The position numbers and the translations under genes are program-made. A stretch of DNA of 64,000 bases from CAZUWH01 sp964624075 (lineage in GTDB: Bacteria; Pseudomonadota; Alphaproteobacteria; Rhodospirillales; Rhodospirillaceae), in NCBI GenBank assembly GCA_964624075.1, contig CAZUWH010000002.1, forward strand, positions 1 through 64,000, given 5' to 3'. This document shows positions 1 to 8,709 of the stretch, piece after piece. Within the stretch, counting starts at the first letter, position 1. The number at the start of each line of letters is the position of its first letter. A model generated the notes under the pieces. That model ran no database searches. It was not told where the DNA came from and was given only the letters and a program-made list of their open reading frames with translations.

Positions 1-279
1 GATCGCCGCCCCGTTCGGCCAACTCTTCAAATCCACTTGAAACGTCGAGGAACCGTTTTTAGTGATTCCTGCAGGCGCTCTCTCCCGTGGCATCATCGCT
101 GTTTCTTCCCGCCGGCGTTTCAGGAGGTCAGCGATATCGCCGACCGTGCCGCCAGCTTCATGCAGCATGCGGCCGGCCATGTGCGTGGCGGCAGCCGCTT
201 CGTGCTCATGGGTAGAGAAGGTTAGGGCCATCAACTTGACAAAGTAATCGACCTTAAAACTCGCCCAGTCCACGGACAC
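1..279 (-). CDS. hypothetical protein, amino-terminal part (runs off the window)
   Basis: Reading leftward from a GTG at 279 there is an open frame of 93 codons that leaves the window, so only the amino-terminal part is visible. A TAG lies directly before the GTG and an AAGGG run just upstream could be its ribosome site; a second GTG at 273 is also possible. Residues 14-31 (VKLMALTFSTHEHEAAAA) form a helix rich in Ala, His and Glu that resembles the helical repeat of DUF2786 proteins, followed by an Arg-rich charged stretch. The resemblance is weak and no function is assigned. The smooth amphipathic pattern on this strand, absent on the other, is the main reason to call it coding. Confidence 0.45.
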   Translation of the reverse strand, partial: MSVDWASFKVDYFVKLMALTFSTHEHEAAAATHMAGRMLHEAGGTVGDIADLLKRRREETAMMPRERAPAGITKNGSSTFQVDLKSWPNGAAI

Positions 280-364
280 CTACCCTTTCAAAGTCTCACC
301 CCCTGCCGGCGGGACAGGCAACGTGCCGCAACACAACAACCCACCCTGCTCCCACCTTGAAAGG

Positions 365-907
365 TCACGGCAGGGAAGGGGGGCCTTTCAGCATGGTGCG
401 GTATGCCTCACACAGGTCAAGGTACTTGCCGACCACCACCGAAAAACCGTCAATTTCTTCCCCAGAAAGCTGACGCAGGAACCTGGCCGGGCTGCCAGCC
501 CATAGCTCCCCGGATTTCACGCGTTTGCCGGGTGTGACCGTGGCATTAGCGGCAACCATGGCCCCGGATTCGACCACCGCCCCGTCCATGACCACCGCGC
601 CCATGCCGATGAAGCAACCGTTCTCGAGAACGCAGGCATGAATGACAGCCCGGTGACCGATGGTAATGTCCGAACCGATGTAGGTGCCAAACCTGCCGCC
701 GGTGACATGCACCACCGAGTTGTCCTGGATGTTGGTCCGGGCGCCGATTCGGATCTCGTGCACATCGCCGCGAACGACGGTGCCAAACCAGATAGAAGTG
801 TCCGCTCCGATCACCGTGTCACCAATGACGATGGCGGTTGGCGCGATGAAGGCGGTATCATGGATGTGTGGCCGCACGCCACGCCAGGATAGAATGTTAC
901 CGGTCAT
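365..907 (-). CDS. gamma-carbonic anhydrase family protein
   Basis: A 180-residue left-handed beta-helix protein of the YrdA/PaaY/gamma-carbonic anhydrase family. Hexapeptide repeats run from about residue 20 to 140 (for example IVIGDTVIGADTSIWFG). Histidines in VVHV and in IGHRAVIH are placed as the zinc ligands of this family, so a trimeric, metal-dependent cytoplasmic enzyme is expected; many members have no proven carbonic anhydrase activity, so the substrate stays open. The ATG is preceded by GGAG at a good distance. Length is normal. It lies downstream of argC on the same strand after a gap of about 160 bases, and may or may not share its transcript. Confidence 0.88.
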   Translation of the reverse strand: MTGNILSWRGVRPHIHDTAFIAPTAIVIGDTVIGADTSIWFGTVVRGDVHEIRIGARTNIQDNSVVHVTGGRFGTYIGSDITIGHRAVIHACVLENGCFIGMGAVVMDGAVVESGAMVAANATVTPGKRVKSGELWAGSPARFLRQLSGEEIDGFSVVVGKYLDLCEAYRTMLKGPPSLP

Positions 908-1067
908 GAGTCTCCCTCAGGGCAATCGCATCTGAATGCATTGGCTTTCACCTCGCCTTGCTTTGCGGGACCGAGGCTGCCCGGTTTTTTGTCGGCACAC
1001 CAGATAGCCACATCTCATTCTTCCAAGGGCGATGCCCTGGGTTTTCCCCTCAGGGAATGTTGCCGGG

Positions 1068-2117
1068 TCAGGGAAACAGGGGCTGTTGTTCCAGCCCAAG
1101 CGTTTCCGGTTGATCAGTCATCAGATTGAAATTCTGCACGGCCTGCCCGGCGGCGCCTTTGACCAGGTTGTCGATGACCGCGCACAGGATGGCTTGTCGC
1201 GGAACCCGATCAGCAAACACCCCGATCAGGCAGAAGTTGGAACCGCGCACGTGGTGGGTCTGCGGGATCACGCCAGCGGGGACCACGCGCACGAACGGCG
1301 CACCGGCATAGTGTTCGACAAGGGCTGCCCGCAGATCGTCTGCGCTCGTCTGGCCGATCAGACGCACGTAGAGCGTGGAGAGGATGCCACGACTCATGGG
1401 AACCAGATGCGGCGTGAAGGTGACGATAACCGGACGCCCGACAGCCTGGGACAGGCCCTGTTCGATTTCGGGCGCATGGCGGTGACTAGCAATGCTGTAA
1501 GCCTGCAGCCCCTCGGTGACTTCGCAGAACAGTGACTCTCCCTTTACCGCCCGCCCGGCACCGGAGACACCCGACTTGGAATCGATAATGATACCCTCGG
1601 TTGCGATCAATCCGGCAGCGAGAAGAGGGACGAGTGGCAGCTGAACCGACGTCGGGTAACATCCAGGACAGGCAACCAACCGTGCCGTCCGAATGGCTGA
1701 CCGGGCCAGTTCCGGCAGGCCATAAACGACCTCTTTTTGCAGCTCCGGCGCCTTGTGGGCCTGGCCGTACCATCGGGCGTAAGTTTCGACATCAGCAAAG
1801 CGCAGATCAGCCGACAGGTCGATCACCTTCAGGTGGTGTGGCAAGGCAGCAACAACACCCTGCGTGGTTCCATGCGGCAGAGCGCAAAACACCACTTCCA
1901 GATTCGACCACTTGACCCTTTCGAGGCGCACCAGATCCGGCAAGGACAACCCTGCCAAGTGCGGAAACACCCCCCCCAAGGTTCCGCCGGCACGACGGTC
2001 TGCAGTCAGAACACAGATCTCTGCCCCCGGATGACGGGCAAGAAGACGCACCAACTCCGCCCCTGTATAGCCACTCGCTCCCAGGATGGCGACTCGCACC
2101 GCACTGCTGTCGCGCAT
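1068..2117 (-). CDS. argC: N-acetyl-gamma-glutamyl-phosphate reductase
   Basis: ArgC reduces N-acetyl-glutamyl-5-phosphate to the semialdehyde with NADPH, the third step of arginine synthesis in the cytoplasm. The protein of 349 residues has the amino-terminal nucleotide-binding loop AILGASGYTGAELVRLL and the catalytic cysteine in ACPGCYPTSVQL, followed by the typical SGVSGAGR segment and a HRHAPEIEQ motif. The ATG at 2117 gives the normal family length; the frame stays open upstream to 2270, but the extra 51 residues are not ArgC-like and reach back into rpsI. The gene follows rpsI after 76 bases, an order (rplM-rpsI-argC) common in alphaproteobacteria, so co-transcription is likely. argG of the same pathway is about 4 kb away. 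Confidence 0.96.
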   Translation of the reverse strand: MRDSSAVRVAILGASGYTGAELVRLLARHPGAEICVLTADRRAGGTLGGVFPHLAGLSLPDLVRLERVKWSNLEVVFCALPHGTTQGVVAALPHHLKVIDLSADLRFADVETYARWYGQAHKAPELQKEVVYGLPELARSAIRTARLVACPGCYPTSVQLPLVPLLAAGLIATEGIIIDSKSGVSGAGRAVKGESLFCEVTEGLQAYSIASHRHAPEIEQGLSQAVGRPVIVTFTPHLVPMSRGILSTLYVRLIGQTSADDLRAALVEHYAGAPFVRVVPAGVIPQTHHVRGSNFCLIGVFADRVPRQAILCAVIDNLVKGAAGQAVQNFNLMTDQPETLGLEQQPLFP

Positions 2118-2193
2118 GAAAGGAATTCCCGTCAGTCCGTTCTCGTTGGTCCGTTCTGGTGGTTGGCTCTCCGCCTCCCGGTTCTCCCGTACA

Positions 2194-2673
2194 TTACCGC
2201 TTCGAGAACTGGAAGCTGCGGCGGGCCTTAGCCTTGCCATACTTCTTGCGTTCGACCACCCGCGCATCACGGGTAAGGAAGCCGTCGACTTTCAATGTCG
2301 GGCGCAATTCTGGCTCAAAACAGATCAAGGCTCGACTAATGCCATGACGGATGGCGCCCGCCTGCCCCGAGAGTCCTCCCCCTTTGACCGTACAGGTGAC
2401 ATCGAACTGATTGGCGCGGTCAACCACCACGAGCGGCTGGCTGACCTGCATTTGCAAGGACGGGCGGGCAAAGTAATCATTCATTCCCTGACCATTGACC
2501 ATGATCTTGCCGCTGCCGCGTCTGATCCAAACCCGTGCCACCGCGTTCTTGCGCCTTCCGGTTGCATAGCTGCGCCCGAGCGGGTCGATCTTCGGTTCAC
2601 GGCGCGGCTGCTCCGTCACGACAACCGCTGCTTTCAGGCCCTCGAACGACTTGATTTCCTCGGCCACGATCAA
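2194..2673 (-). CDS. rpsI: 30S ribosomal protein S9
   Basis: S9 (uS9) binds the 3' major domain of 16S rRNA and its carboxyl tail reaches the P-site tRNA. The protein has 159 residues, with an amino-terminal extension typical of alphaproteobacteria. The core begins at YATGRRKNAVARVW and contains GGGLSGQAGAIRHGISRAL; the end KKYGKAKARRSFQFSKR keeps the basic tail with terminal Lys-Arg that contacts tRNA. Its start overlaps the stop of rplM by four bases (ATGA), which indicates translational coupling in a two-gene ribosomal operon. Nothing is unusual in the sequence. Confidence 0.97.
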   Translation of the reverse strand: MIVAEEIKSFEGLKAAVVVTEQPRREPKIDPLGRSYATGRRKNAVARVWIRRGSGKIMVNGQGMNDYFARPSLQMQVSQPLVVVDRANQFDVTCTVKGGGLSGQAGAIRHGISRALICFEPELRPTLKVDGFLTRDARVVERKKYGKAKARRSFQFSKR

Positions 2674-3134
2674 AGACTCCTTCTGTTCTTCGGATTGCGG
2701 GCACCAAGATCAAGGATCTCGGGCTGCTGCGCGCCATGCGGATGTTCAGCGCCGGCATAGACACGCAGTTTGCGCATCTGGTCCCGTCCCAGCGGGGAAC
2801 GCGTGATCATCCGTTCCACGGCCTTGCAGATGACCCGCTCGGGGTGAGGACCGGAAAGAATCTGCTCCATGGTGCGACTTTTGATCCCGCCCGGGTACCC
2901 GGTGTGCCAGTAGAAGTGCTTGTTCTTTCGTTTGTTGCCGGTCAGTTGAACCTGGGCGGCATTGACGATGACCACATGGTCGCCGGTATCGATATGCGGC
3001 GTATAGATCGGCTTGTGCTTGCCCCGCAGGATCTTGGCGACCTCAGCGGCAAGGCGGCCGAGGACGACATCCTTGGCGTCGACCACGAACCACTTCCTTT
3101 CGATCTCAGCCGGCTTGGCCGAATAAGTTTTCAT
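2670..3134 (-). CDS. rplM: 50S ribosomal protein L13
   Basis: L13 (uL13) is an early-assembling protein of the large subunit that binds 23S rRNA. The 154-residue protein shows the family signature from WFVVDAKDVVLGRLA at the amino end, through IYTPHIDTGDHVVIVNA and YPGGIKSRT, to LRVYAGAEHPHGAQQPE near the end. It is the first gene of the rplM-rpsI pair, overlaps rpsI by four bases, and is followed further downstream by argC. The upstream region (3135-3250) is short and should contain the operon promoter, but no convincing -35/-10 pair was picked out by eye. Confidence 0.97.
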   Translation of the reverse strand: MKTYSAKPAEIERKWFVVDAKDVVLGRLAAEVAKILRGKHKPIYTPHIDTGDHVVIVNAAQVQLTGNKRKNKHFYWHTGYPGGIKSRTMEQILSGPHPERVICKAVERMITRSPLGRDQMRKLRVYAGAEHPHGAQQPEILDLGARNPKNRRSL

Positions 3135-3289
3135 AAATCGCTCTGTCCCTCAAATGGAGGACGGTTTCCCAAGGTCCCCCTCGCCCAGGGAAAGCAGTAT
3201 GCCACAGCCTGACCCTCTGTCAACGCTGGAAAGACCCTCTCTCCAAGCAATCGGGTGAAAGAACCGGGGAGGAACCGCTCCCAATGCCG

Positions 3290-4150
3290 TCATGATAAGC
3301 AATGCGGACTTGCGTGAATGCCGTAGCCCGGATCCGAAGGGGGGAGTGCCGTACTGCTTGCAACAAGATACGAAGATTCTCTCGTTCCATCCGGTACATC
3401 CCTGGATCAAAATCATCGTTCACAACGTTCGTCCGGACGGATTCATACCTGTCCTGCTCCAGGAAAAGTTGTTCGATTTGTGACGGCTTGCTCTGATTCG
3501 TACTTGACGCATCGATAACAGTCATATGTCCTATGACCTGTACAGCCGCCAGGTCGTCAGGGCGGAGGTCCTGTTGCACTGGCAGGAGGAAACGGGGGCC
3601 TTGCGGACGGCATCGGATCCCATTTCCATTGCCGAGGAAACGAATCCGACCGCTCTCACCGGTCAATGGATCATCCGAAGGGCCCTTGAGGACTTCTGCC
3701 GCTGGCGGACGCAAGACGAGGACTGCCTGACCTCAGGCTTTCGGTTACCATGACCCTCCGCCAGCTCGAGAATTCCCGGTTCATGAACTGGCTGCTTGCG
3801 CAACTCGCCACCGCCATGCCGCCGGACCATCTGGAACTGGGGGTTCCAGGAATCGCCCTGTCTGGACTGTCGGAGGAAATCATTCACGACAATCTGCACC
3901 GGGCTGGCACGGCGGGCCTGTCCCTGGGGCTTGAGTATTCCGCAACCAGTCCGACCTCTTGCCGTCATCGCCGAAGGTGTGAGAAGCAAGGCGCAGGGCA
4001 GGCCACCCTGTTGCAGGCCTGGGGGTGTCCTTCTGCCCAGGGACATCTGCTCAGCCAGCCCCTCCGGCCACGGCTTTCGCCACGCTTCTGGAACGGCAGA
4101 TGTCTATCGGTGGATCGTTCGCTGTCATTTCGCAGCAGGAGGCCGTCCTG
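3290..4150 (+). pseudogene. relic of a GGDEF-EAL (cyclic-di-GMP) protein
   Basis: Pieces of an EAL phosphodiesterase domain can be read in changing frames. NADLRECRSPDPKGG (about 3300) resembles the end of a GGDEF domain. The piece at 3535-3750 carries DLYSRQVVRAEVLLHWQ and SIAEETNPTALTGQWIIRRA, matching the early EAL domain including the position of the EALLRW motif (here EVLLHW). After a shift, LRQLENSRFMNWLLAQLA and PPDHLELGV (from 3753) match the next part. The centre containing DDFGTGYSSL is missing and the text jumps to LAVIAEGV and LLQAWGCPSAQG, matching the end of the domain. An internal deletion plus frameshifts make a working enzyme impossible. This points to a former c-di-GMP signalling protein, probably membrane-associated or multi-domain. 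Confidence 0.72.
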
Positions 4151-4180
4151 ACGGACTGGCCCTGACAGATAGAATGTACC

Positions 4181-5680
4181 ATGAATGCGAAAATAAAGCT
4201 GTCGATACTGGAAGGCAGTCCCGAAATAGGGCGGTAGGGCGAAACCGGGGAAAACGCGACACTCGGCACCGGAACGTTTCCACGTCTGGCCTTTTCACGC
4301 GAGACCCTGTCTGCGTCGCTGATAATCACCGACGCCCTTGTTGCCGTGCTGATGGGACTGATCGCTCTGGATGGGATGCCTTCCTGGACGCACGGTCATG
4401 CCAACGCCATCCCCTCTTTCCCCCTGGCAGTAGGCAGCGGAACGCTGATTCTTCTGTTCCGGCAAATACGGTTCTATGAATTCGAACGGATCAGTCACCA
4501 GGTTCGTCAACTAGGCCGCATCGTGCCCGCGGTGGGCCTTGCCATGCTGCTTCTGGCTGTTTTTGCATCTGCGTTCGAATCGGCGTTTTTCGACCGCCCT
4601 TATGTCCGCACCGGACTATTCACGCGGTTCGCCCTGACGGGGGCAGGTATTATCGCGGGCCGGCTGATCGTTTACCGTATCGTCTTCAGGCTGGCCCATG
4701 CCAGGGGTTGTCTCACAGCATCGCCGTAGTGGGAGGCGGCAAACAGGCCCTGCGATTATTGCGTTATCTGCGCAGTCATCGAGAGCCATGGAACAATATC
4801 GTCAGCGTCTTTGACGATCGTGCCGAACGCATCATCCCGGGCGGGGCGGAAGGCACCTTGCTCCGTGGCACCATCAACGATCTGATCGCGTTCATACGCC
4901 ATAACCGGATTGACGATGTCACCGTCACCTTGCCGTGGTCGGCGGACGGTCGTATCGCGGAAATCGTACGTCGCTTGGACGAACTGCTGGTCAATGTCCA
5001 CCTGAGTTCCGATCTGGTCGCCTTCACCTTGCCGCGCGCCTAGTTCACATCCTTTTCCGGCATTCCAGTCCTGGAAGTGATTCAGAAACCGTTGACCGGC
5101 TGGTAGATCGTCGCGAAAAACATCGAAGACAAGATCATCGCTAACCTTCTGGCCATGCTGTTCTTGCCAGTCCTGGCGCTCGTCGCCCTAGTGGTGAAGC
5201 TGGATTCTCCCGGCCCGATACTCTTCCGTCAGCCACGCTATGGATTCAACAACCAGGTCTTTCATGTCTACAAATCCCGCAGCATGTACCACCCTCGGAC
5301 AGCGGGGATGGACACGCCGCAGACGACCAGAAACGATCCCCGTATGACCTGCGTCGGTGCCTTCATCCACCGTACCAGCCTGGACGAACTGCCGCAACGT
5401 ACTGGAAGGCACGATGTCACTGGTTGGACCACGTCCGCATGCCGTGGACCACAACAGGCTTTACGGAGAGATCATCGAGCATTACTTCAGATGCCACAAG
5501 GTCAAACCTGGAATCACCGGCTGGGCGCAAGTGAATGGCCTGCGCGGCGAAACCGATACGCCCGACGATATGCAAGCACGGGTAGAATACGATATCAATT
5601 ACATGGACAACTGGTCATTATAGCTTGATGCCCAAATCCTTGTCAAAACCGCCCTGATGGTACTGTCCCAGAAGACAGCT
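4181..5680 (+). pseudogene. relic of a polyprenyl-phosphate sugar-1-phosphate transferase
   Basis: This decayed gene encoded a WcaJ/HfsE-type enzyme that loads the first sugar on undecaprenyl phosphate for exopolysaccharide synthesis. It would start at ATG 4181 (MNAKIKLSILEG) and shows hydrophobic membrane segments (4300-4700), a Rossmann-like middle (SIAVVGGGKQALRLLRYL, 4720) and the carboxyl catalytic domain (AMLFLPVLALVALVVKLD, SPGPILFRQPRYGF; then SLVGPRPHAVDHN and VKPGITGWAQVNGLRGE). Damage: in-frame TAG near 4235, a frameshift near 4715, TAGs at 5041 and 5104, another frameshift between 5290 and 5400, and a TAG at 5621 where family members have Trp (NWSL*LD). All landmarks keep their order, so this is recent decay of one gene rather than chance similarity. 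Confidence 0.85.
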
Positions 5681-6240
5681 TACTGGAGATTGCCGCTGTC
5701 TCGCAGCAAGGACAGCAAGGAAGGAGGCGATTTCCCATCTGATCTGATAATTACGGCGTTTGGCAGGCCCCACTTCAGGGAGCGGGCGTGTTCCCTCCAG
5801 GGGGGTCTCTTTCGGGATGGGGACCGTCGGGAGAGGGTTGAGGGGAGGGCGTACGGCCCTCCGCCTGGGCCTTGTCAGCCCTCCCCCGATCCAAGGGGAA
5901 GGGGGGTCTTCCCGTCAGATGGAAAGGGTCTTCTCTCCAGGGGGAAGGGGGATGCCTGGAAAGCAACGATTCCATACCGCGCTGGGGCAGGTTTGTGTGC
6001 ATACGGCGGGCTGGAGGGGGAGGATGGTGCGGTGATGCCTCTTCTACAAATCAGTGTTATTTCCATAATGAGAATCGCTGATCCGGCCCGCGAATTGGGC
6101 TGAACGGGATACCCGCTTGTTGCCGTTCGCGAATTTTCCGCAACCCTATGGATGATCGTTCTGGAACGGGTGTCTTGCCGGAAGGATCAGCCGGAGGTAT
6201 GGTTCTGCCGCTTTCCATCCGGCAAGTGGGGTACGAGGTT
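5681..6240. other. intergenic region rich in G/C runs
   Basis: No gene is seen in these 560 bases. Much of it consists of purine- or pyrimidine-rich G/C runs such as GGGAGAGGGTTGAGGGGAGG and the complementary CCCTCCCCC, able to fold into hairpins. A stretch at 5829-5905 has a relative at 49093-49165 and is listed separately. The last 100 bases before 6241 lead into gapR. Confidence 0.5.
5829..5905. repeat. dispersed G/C-rich repeat, copy 1
   Basis: The segment starts GAGAGGGTTGAGGGGAGGGC and continues through GGCCCTCCGCCTGGGCCTTG to TCAGCCCTCCCCCGATCC. A close relative begins at 49093. In this copy the core of the following hairpin reads CGATCCAAGG, whereas at 49093 it reads CCTTGGATCG, the reverse complement, so the loop is inverted between copies. 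Intergenic hairpin-forming elements of this sort are common in alphaproteobacteria. Confidence 0.5.
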
Positions 6241-6492
6241 ATGACCGAAGACGTTGGCGGCATCGCCGCGGACCGTCTGCGTTCGATCATCGAGCGCATC
6301 GAACGGCTGGAAGAAGAAAAAAAGGCTATTGCGGGCGATATCAAGGAGATTTACGCCGAAGCCAAAGGGACTGGCTTTGACACCAGGATTATCCGCAAGC
6401 TCGTGCAAATGCGCAAGAAAAACGTCTCCGCCCTGCGGGAGGAAGAGGAACTGATGGATCTCTACCGTCAGGCCCTGGGCATGATCGTATGA
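6241..6492 (+). CDS. gapR: GapR family (DUF2312) DNA-binding protein
   Basis: An 83-residue all-helical protein of the GapR/DUF2312 family, restricted mostly to alphaproteobacteria. Family members form coiled-coil tetramers that clamp overtwisted, AT-rich DNA ahead of replication forks and RNA polymerase and stimulate topoisomerases. The helix IIERIERLEEEKKAIAGDI and the segment FDTRIIRKLVQMRKK are characteristic. The ATG at 6241 gives the usual length; an earlier in-frame ATG at 6148 would add 31 residues unlike the family. The gene stands alone on this strand, convergent with argG, whose stop lies 64 bases away. Confidence 0.93.
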   Translation: MTEDVGGIAADRLRSIIERIERLEEEKKAIAGDIKEIYAEAKGTGFDTRIIRKLVQMRKKNVSALREEEELMDLYRQALGMIV

Positions 6493-6556
6493 TAACCCAG
6501 GCAGGCTGCCTGCCCTCCCCCAGACGGCTTACCGGAAAGGAACGACAGGCGTGGCC

Positions 6557-7780
6557 TTAGTGTTTCCCTACCATGTGTCCCAGTCGCAACCGCAGGGCGT
6601 TCAGCTTGATGAAGCCTTCTGCATCGTGCTGGTCATAGACGGTATCCTTCTCGAAGGTGACATAGTCCAGCCGGTAGAGAGAATGGGGCGACTGACGCCC
6701 GACCACGCGGGCCGATCCCTTGTACAGCTTGAGACGGGCCGTGCCGCTGACCATGGTTTGAGTGGCATCGATGGCAGCCTGCAAGGCCAGCCGCTCGGGT
6801 GCGAACCAGAAACCGTTATAGATCAGCTTGGCATAGCGCGGCATCAGTTCGTCCTTGAGGTGCATCGCCTCGCGGTCCAGGGTGAGGCTTTCCACCGCCC
6901 GGTGCGCCGCCAGGAGGAGTGTGCCGCCCGGGGTCTCGTACACCCCGCGCGATTTCATGCCAACATAACGGTTTTCCACGAGATCGACGCGTCCGACCCC
7001 GTGCCGACCCCCGATTTCGTTCAGGTGGGCCAGCAATGCCGCTGGTGACAACGGCTCGCCATTGATGGCCACCGCGTCCCCTCTTGCAAAGGTGATTTCG
7101 ACATACTCCGGGGTGTCGGGGGCTGCCTCAGGGGCGACGGTGCGACGAAACATGTCCTCGTCCGGCTCCGCCCATGGATCTTCCAAGGCTTTGCCTTCGT
7201 AGGAAATGTGCAGAAGGTTAGCGTCCATGGAGTAGGGCGCCTCGCCCTGTTTATCCCTGGGCACCGGGATCTGGTGCTGTTCAGCATAGACAAGCATATC
7301 GGATCGTGCGTGCAGCGTCCATTCACGCCAGGGCGCGATGATCCGGATATCCGGTTTCAGGGCATAGCAGGTAAGCTCGAAACGAACCTGATCATTGCCT
7401 TTGCCGGTGGCGCCATGGGCAACAGCATCGGCCCCGGTAGCCATGGCAATCTCGATCTGGCGCTTGGCGATCAGGGGACGGGCGATGGATGTTCCGAGCA
7501 GGTAGGTTCCTTCATACAACGCATTGGCCCGGAACATGGGAAACACGAAGTCACGGACGAATTCCTCGCGCCGGTCCTCGATGAAAATCTGCTTGATGCC
7601 CATCATCTCGGCCTTCTTGCGGGCAGGCTCCAGTTCCTCCCCCTGGCCGATGTCGGCCGTGAAGGTGATGACCTCGCATCGGTAGGTATCCTGAAGCCAG
7701 CGCAGGATGACAGACGTATCGAGTCCCCCTGAATAGGCCAAGACGACCTTGCGGACGGTGTCTCTGTTCTTCCCTATCAT
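6557..7780 (-). CDS. argG: argininosuccinate synthase
   Basis: ArgG joins citrulline and aspartate with ATP, the penultimate step of arginine synthesis. The protein of 407 residues has the PP-loop AYSGGLDTSVIL near the amino end, FTADIGQGEE, AHGATGKGNDQVRFE and the GGRHGVGRVDLVENR segment, all diagnostic. The ATG at 7780 sits behind GGAGGAGACGG, an excellent ribosome site; the frame remains open for more than 100 codons upstream but the added sequence is not ArgG-like. It is convergent with gapR and has about 235 bases of non-coding DNA upstream before chaC, so it probably has its own promoter there. Confidence 0.97.
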   Translation of the reverse strand: MIGKNRDTVRKVVLAYSGGLDTSVILRWLQDTYRCEVITFTADIGQGEELEPARKKAEMMGIKQIFIEDRREEFVRDFVFPMFRANALYEGTYLLGTSIARPLIAKRQIEIAMATGADAVAHGATGKGNDQVRFELTCYALKPDIRIIAPWREWTLHARSDMLVYAEQHQIPVPRDKQGEAPYSMDANLLHISYEGKALEDPWAEPDEDMFRRTVAPEAAPDTPEYVEITFARGDAVAINGEPLSPAALLAHLNEIGGRHGVGRVDLVENRYVGMKSRGVYETPGGTLLLAAHRAVESLTLDREAMHLKDELMPRYAKLIYNGFWFAPERLALQAAIDATQTMVSGTARLKLYKGSARVVGRQSPHSLYRLDYVTFEKDTVYDQHDAEGFIKLNALRLRLGHMVGKH

Positions 7781-8015
7781 ATGATCCGTCTCCTCCGGCC
7801 CCAGAAACCCGAAAAAACGAGGGGAAAGTACAAGCGAACCCCTTCCCCCTGCAAGGGCTGGTTTGGCTGAATGCAGGCTAATCGTATTAAGGTTTATATT
7901 CCTATTACTAAGCCCTTCTCCTGGGTGGAGGCGATGAACGATCATCTTGTTAAGATTTGTACCCTTTCCGCGATTGCCGTTTGGCTGAGGGTGGCGTCGG
8001 AGCCCGCCGGGAGCG

Positions 8016-8573
8016 TCAGGCCGCAGGGGTATCGACCATGCCAACAAGTCTTTGCAGGAGATGATCCTGAATATCGAATGCTGATAGATGGTGCAGAAGG
8101 CTTGCGAAATAATCTCGTGACGTGCCGCCATGACCAACTCCCTGACGTATCAGGGTAGCTATCTGTTCAAGAGACAAGCATCCAATGTATTGAGGGTGGG
8201 TACGGTTGGCGACATAACTCAGGGCAGACACCCGTCGGCCATCATCGAGAAAGACCGTCAGGTACCTGGGTATGTAGGCGCCGCCACCGCGGGCCAGACC
8301 GATTTCACGCTCTTGCAGATAGTCGATGACCGCTGCCGCCACCGTTGCTGCTGCCGCAAAGGCGATTCCGCAACAGGCACCACCCCGGTCGAGTCCGACG
8401 ACCAGGCCAGGGATCTCGGCCGTGCCCCGGTAGTGTGTGGACAGGACGCAAGGGGCCCGGTGGTAACCGCGCAGCAAAGCGCGCCGGCGTTCGATGAACG
8501 AAAACCCCGGTTGCCACATCAGGGAGCCGTACCCGAACACCCACAGCCGGTCACCATCGAGACACATCGTCAT
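8016..8573 (-). CDS. ChaC-like gamma-glutamylcyclotransferase
   Basis: A 185-residue protein of the ChaC family, which cleaves glutathione to 5-oxoproline and cysteinylglycine in the cytoplasm. The substrate loop VFGYGSLMWQPGF lies near the amino end, and the glutamate of LQEREIG matches the catalytic general base. STHYRGTAEIPGLVVGLD and YIPRYLTVFLDDG complete the beta-barrel. The gene is divergent from the DUF2125 gene, with a 136-base region between them that contains an 11-base tandem repeat (8625-8646). No partner gene suggests a specific pathway. Confidence 0.9.
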   Translation of the reverse strand: MTMCLDGDRLWVFGYGSLMWQPGFSFIERRRALLRGYHRAPCVLSTHYRGTAEIPGLVVGLDRGGACCGIAFAAAATVAAAVIDYLQEREIGLARGGGAYIPRYLTVFLDDGRRVSALSYVANRTHPQYIGCLSLEQIATLIRQGVGHGGTSRDYFASLLHHLSAFDIQDHLLQRLVGMVDTPAA

Positions 8574-8624
8574 GCCTTTATTCCGTTGCCTGCCACGGGA
8601 TCTCGCCTCTCATGTCACGACCAT

Positions 8625-8646
8625 TTATATCCTGATTATATCCTGA
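8625..8646. repeat. 11-base tandem direct repeat between divergent genes
   Basis: TTATATCCTGA occurs twice without a gap in the short region between chaC (leftward) and the DUF2125 gene (rightward). The AT-rich, exactly repeated 11-mer spans about one helical turn, so it could bind a regulator twice on the same face; it could equally be slippage. No regulator is known to match it. Confidence 0.45.
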
Positions 8647-8709
8647 TGTCCGGAGGGGAGCCAGGATTCGGAACAATCTTGAATTTTTGTCGAGGACAGG
8701 AGCAGACCC

